From Chloroflexota bacterium (lineage in GTDB: Bacteria > Chloroflexota > Dormibacteria > Aeolococcales > Aeolococcaceae), in assembly GCA_003491925.1 (NCBI GenBank), contig DNAU01000218.1:1-23651 (forward strand): a stretch of DNA of 23,651 nucleotides, written 5' to 3'. Position numbers and translations under genes: made by a program. The first letter of the stretch is position 1. Every line of letters begins with the position of its first letter. Positions 21,989-23,651 of the stretch are shown piece by piece. The notes below the pieces were generated by a model that searched no databases, was not told where the DNA came from, and saw nothing but the letters and a program-made list of their open reading frames with translations.

Positions 21989-22053
21989 CACGTCCCACTG
22001 CGCGCGCCATGCGGTCCGCAGGCCTCCACGTTGACAATGCGATGCGGCCGCAT
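21988..22053 (-). CDS. Probable 21-codon leader ORF upstream of the small membrane protein
   Basis: A 21-codon frame (starting MRPHRIVNVEACGPH) begins at ATG 22053 and ends with TGA 21990-21988, overlapping the ATG of the membrane protein as TGATG. TATCAT lies 4 nt upstream of its ATG and TCGACC a further 17 bp upstream, which would make the transcript leaderless. The frame may be a translational coupler or an attenuator-type leader. Its opening codons form the perfect 12-bp palindrome ATGCGGCCGCAT. Real translation is inferred. Confidence 0.42.
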   Translation of the reverse strand: MRPHRIVNVEACGPHGARSGT

Positions 22054-22063
22054 AGAGATGATA
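22031..22063. promoter_or_regulatory. Compact divergent promoter region with a 12-bp palindrome
   Basis: On the plus strand TTGACA (22031-22036) is a perfect -35 box, with the weak TAGAGA (22053-22058) 16 bp away, pointing at the glycosylase gene. On the minus strand TATCAT (22063-22058) with TCGACC (22086-22081) 17 bp upstream points at the leader ORF. Between them lies the perfect palindrome ATGCGGCCGCAT (22042-22053), a possible operator. Confidence 0.42.
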
Positions 22064-22157
22064 CCCCCGACCGCGCGCCGGGTCGACCGCCTTCCGATCC
22101 GTCGCCGGAGCTCGCGCCGGCCGGGGGCCGCCCGCGTCCGGCTGCCGGAGCTCGCGC

Positions 22158-22817
22158 GTGCCCGGAGCTGAGCGGACGCCTCTGGAGGGGGGCTCCCTGC
22201 ACGCTCTGCAGGCGGCGCACCGCGCCTGCACCCGCTGCGTCGGCGCGGGCCTCCTGGCGGCTGCCAACCCGGTCTTCAGCGGCCATCCGGGACAGCGGAT
22301 CCTGCTGGTGGGACAGGCTCCGGGGCCGGTCGAGAACGACGGGCAGCGGCCCTTCGCGGGCCGCGCCGGCCGGCAGCTGATGCGCTGGTTCGAGCGGGGT
22401 GGCTTCGCCGGCGACGCCGACGTCCGGCGCCGCGTCTACATGACCTCGATGACCACCTGCTTCCCCGGGCGCACCCCCGACGGCCGTGGCGACCGGCGTC
22501 CCAGCGCGCGGGAGGTCGCCCTCTGCGCCGGCTGGTTGAACGGGGTCCTCGCGCTGCTGAAGCCGAGGTTGGTGCTCCCGATCGGGACCCTGGCGCTGAC
22601 CCGCTTCCTTCCCGGGAAGGGTCTGGAGGCCGCGGTGGGGAGCCTCTTCGACGCCTCCGGAGCCGAGGCGGAGGTGGGTGACGGCGCGCCCCTGCTGCTC
22701 CCGCTGCCCCACCCGTCCGGGCAGAGCCGCTGGCTCAACGAGTCGGCGCACATCGCCCGCCTGGAGCGCGCCCTCGCCCGACTTCCCGATCTGGTCGCCT
22801 GGGCGGAATCCGGATGA
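22158..22817 (+). CDS. Uracil-DNA glycosylase, family 4-like
   Basis: The 219-residue enzyme should remove uracil from DNA at deaminated cytosines. Motif A is LLVGQAPGPVENDGQRPFAGRAGRQL (residues 50-74); family 4 normally has GEAPG, here GQAPG with Q53. Motif B is LLPLPHPSGQSRWLN. Cysteines C24 and C27 (ACTRC) and C101 and C123 (TTCFPG...LCAGW) are placed like the four ligands of the family 4 iron-sulfur cluster. Family 4 enzymes act on double- and single-stranded DNA. The start is GTG 22158, with GGAG 7 nt upstream. A later ORF begins inside its stop (ATGA), so a short operon is possible. It adds a third repair gene to the window. Confidence 0.88.
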   Translation: MPGAERTPLEGGSLHALQAAHRACTRCVGAGLLAAANPVFSGHPGQRILLVGQAPGPVENDGQRPFAGRAGRQLMRWFERGGFAGDADVRRRVYMTSMTTCFPGRTPDGRGDRRPSAREVALCAGWLNGVLALLKPRLVLPIGTLALTRFLPGKGLEAAVGSLFDASGAEAEVGDGAPLLLPLPHPSGQSRWLNESAHIARLERALARLPDLVAWAESG

Positions 22818-22828
22818 GCGAGCGATGC

Positions 22829-22834
22829 TATGAT
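22829..22834 (+). promoter_or_regulatory. Possible -10 box (TATGAT) for the gene at 22880
   Basis: TATGAT begins just after the glycosylase stop and matches the consensus at five of six positions. It supports an independent transcript for the following gene and, with it, the later GTG start. The -35 position is weak (GAATCC). Confidence 0.4.
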
Positions 22835-22879
22835 CGGACGCTGTTTGTGCTCCCGCACAGTGAGAGACAGGGTGCCGCC

Positions 22880-23353
22880 GTGCCCGACAAAGAAACCACG
22901 CCGACGCCCGCCGTCAGCGGGGGTGTCAAGGACGCCGAGGACATCCTCGAGCGGATCTTCACCCCGCGGCCCAAGGCGTCCCCTGCCGAGCAGGCGGAGC
23001 GGGTGCTGCGCCGTCCGCGACGGATCGTCTACTGCGCCATTAGCAATCGCAACTTCTACTGGCGCCAGCACATCAGCAAGTTCGTCCTCGATGAGGGGGC
23101 CGTCCCCATCGTCCCCTTCATGCTCTTCGACTACTACCTGCTCCACACCGTGCCCAAGGAGACGGTGCGCGAGGCCTTCAACAATCTGATCGTCAAGTCG
23201 GACGAGATGTGGGTCTTCGGCACCATCTCGCTCGGCGTGAAGGTCCAGATCGGGATCGCCAAGCGGTTCCACAAAGCGGTCCGCTACTACGACATCACCG
23301 ACCTGCCGTACCGGGTCGTCTCGGTCCCTGAGGCGATGGTCCGCGAGGAATGA
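22880..23353 (+). CDS. DUF-type protein, possibly nucleoside-deoxyribosyltransferase-like
   Basis: The 157-residue product has a charged N-terminal segment (DAEDILERIFTPRPKASPAEQ) and then a compact alpha/beta domain: RRIVYCAISNRNFYWRQHISKFVLDEGAVPIVPFMLFDYYLLHTVPKETVREAFNNLIVKSDEMWVFGTISLGVKVQIGIAKRFHKAVRYYDI. The pattern of I-V-Y-x-A-x-x near the start, D-E-M-W-V-F-G-x-I-S-x-G in the middle and a helix after it resembles proteins related to nucleoside 2-deoxyribosyltransferases, but I cannot place it firmly. No clear catalytic glutamate is evident. GTG 22880 is used because of the upstream TATGAT; ATG 22814 (ATGA overlap with the glycosylase stop) would add 22 residues. The next gene overlaps by ATGA, so it is likely co-translated. 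Confidence 0.65.
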   Translation: MPDKETTPTPAVSGGVKDAEDILERIFTPRPKASPAEQAERVLRRPRRIVYCAISNRNFYWRQHISKFVLDEGAVPIVPFMLFDYYLLHTVPKETVREAFNNLIVKSDEMWVFGTISLGVKVQIGIAKRFHKAVRYYDITDLPYRVVSVPEAMVREE

Positions 23354-23651
23354 CCGAGCCGGCGGTGGAGGGGTCGAGACCTCCCATGCTGGTGGTCATC
23401 GAGCACGCCGAGGACGAGGGCCCCGGCCTGATCGGCGAGATCGCCACCGGCTTCGGCATGCAGGTGCGCCGGCTCAGCGCCGCCGATCCGCTGCCCGCCC
23501 TCGACGGCGTGACCGCCCTGGTGGTGATGGGCGGTCCCCAGAGCGTGCACGCGCCGGATCGGCGGCTCCGCGACGAGGTGGTGCTCCTCCACGAGGCGGT
23601 GACCCGCGGGCTGCCCGTGCTCGGGGTGTGCCTCGGCGCCCAGCTCGCCGC
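23350..23651 (+). CDS. Class I glutamine amidotransferase, N-terminal part
   Basis: Only the first 100 residues are visible before the right edge. They show the class I amidotransferase fold: LVVIEHAEDEGPGLIG near the start, LVVMGGPQSVHAPDRRLRDEVVLLHEAVTRGLPVLGVCLGAQ, in which GGP is the oxyanion-strand region and C94 in GVCLGAQ the nucleophile. The rest of the triad, a histidine and glutamate, lies off the window. Domains like this serve GMP synthase or stand-alone GATase1-like proteins; the N-terminal wording (EHAEDEGPG) is more like the latter, which often act on peptides or glutamyl compounds. ATG 23350 overlaps the preceding stop (ATGA), so the two genes are coupled. Confidence 0.88.
   Translation, partial: MTEPAVEGSRPPMLVVIEHAEDEGPGLIGEIATGFGMQVRRLSAADPLPALDGVTALVVMGGPQSVHAPDRRLRDEVVLLHEAVTRGLPVLGVCLGAQLA

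Overview
The window is strongly G+C-rich double-stranded chromosomal DNA, densely packed with genes on both strands. There are no rRNA genes, phage genes, transposases or CRISPR arrays. Several features suggest a soil-type high-GC bacterium: many GTG starts, ATGA/GTGA/TGATG overlaps, several genes that look leaderless, a SCO1664-family protein, a MocR regulator, two self-contained ECF sigma factors and the split ligase/LigD-polymerase parts of an end-joining type repair set. Actinomycetota fits, and so does a neighbouring lineage such as Dormibacterota/Chloroflexota. The sequence alone does not decide between them, and the assignment is inference.

Layout, left to right. (1) 1-2985, plus strand: end of a flavodoxin-domain protein, a possible hydrolase remnant, a GNAT acetyltransferase, a DoxX-like and BON-domain pair, a three-copy 27-bp repeat, and a secreted protein of unknown function. 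(2) 3044-6967: an ATP-dependent DNA ligase (LigC type), then a divergent pair made of an ECF41/SigJ-like sigma factor and an NmrA-like NAD(P)-binding protein, then a stand-alone LigD-type polymerase. The polymerase is the last gene of a minus-strand run that reads PNPOx-like, EamA transporter, DedA-like membrane protein, HAD 5'-nucleotidase-like, polymerase; the last three are joined by GTGA overlaps. (3) 9513-11573: the PNPOx-like gene diverges from a MocR (GntR-aminotransferase) regulator across only 18 bp, which appears to hold two overlapping -10 boxes. (4) 11763-15889: an RDD-CPBP fusion membrane protease with a proline repeat, a SerB-like HAD phosphatase, a PrmC-like methyltransferase whose NPPY motif reads HPPY, and a proline-rich membrane-anchored protein. 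(5) 15934-17478: a DUF72 protein whose stop codon lies inside a tRNA-Arg(CCG), a YggT-like membrane protein and a palindromic promoter region. (6) 17775-20654: a small hypothetical gene, then an ECF42 sigma factor coupled to one internally deleted DGPF/YCII protein and followed by a protein made of two fused DGPF domains. (7) 20676-23651: a SCO1664-family protein, a small membrane protein preceded by a probable 21-codon leader ORF, a family-4-like uracil-DNA glycosylase, a short protein of unknown function, and the start of a class I glutamine amidotransferase.

The most interesting points are the DGPF cassette under an ECF42 sigma factor (one unit shrunk by 29 codons, the other duplicated and fused), the overlapping divergent -10 boxes at the MocR/PNPOx pair, the recurrent TANNNT-(5-8 nt)-start pattern suggesting leaderless mRNAs, and two short ORFs joined to downstream genes by TGATG. 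The RDD-CPBP fusion and the nucleotidase-polymerase coupling also deserve a look. I did not find a clear multi-gene defence or biosynthetic system.
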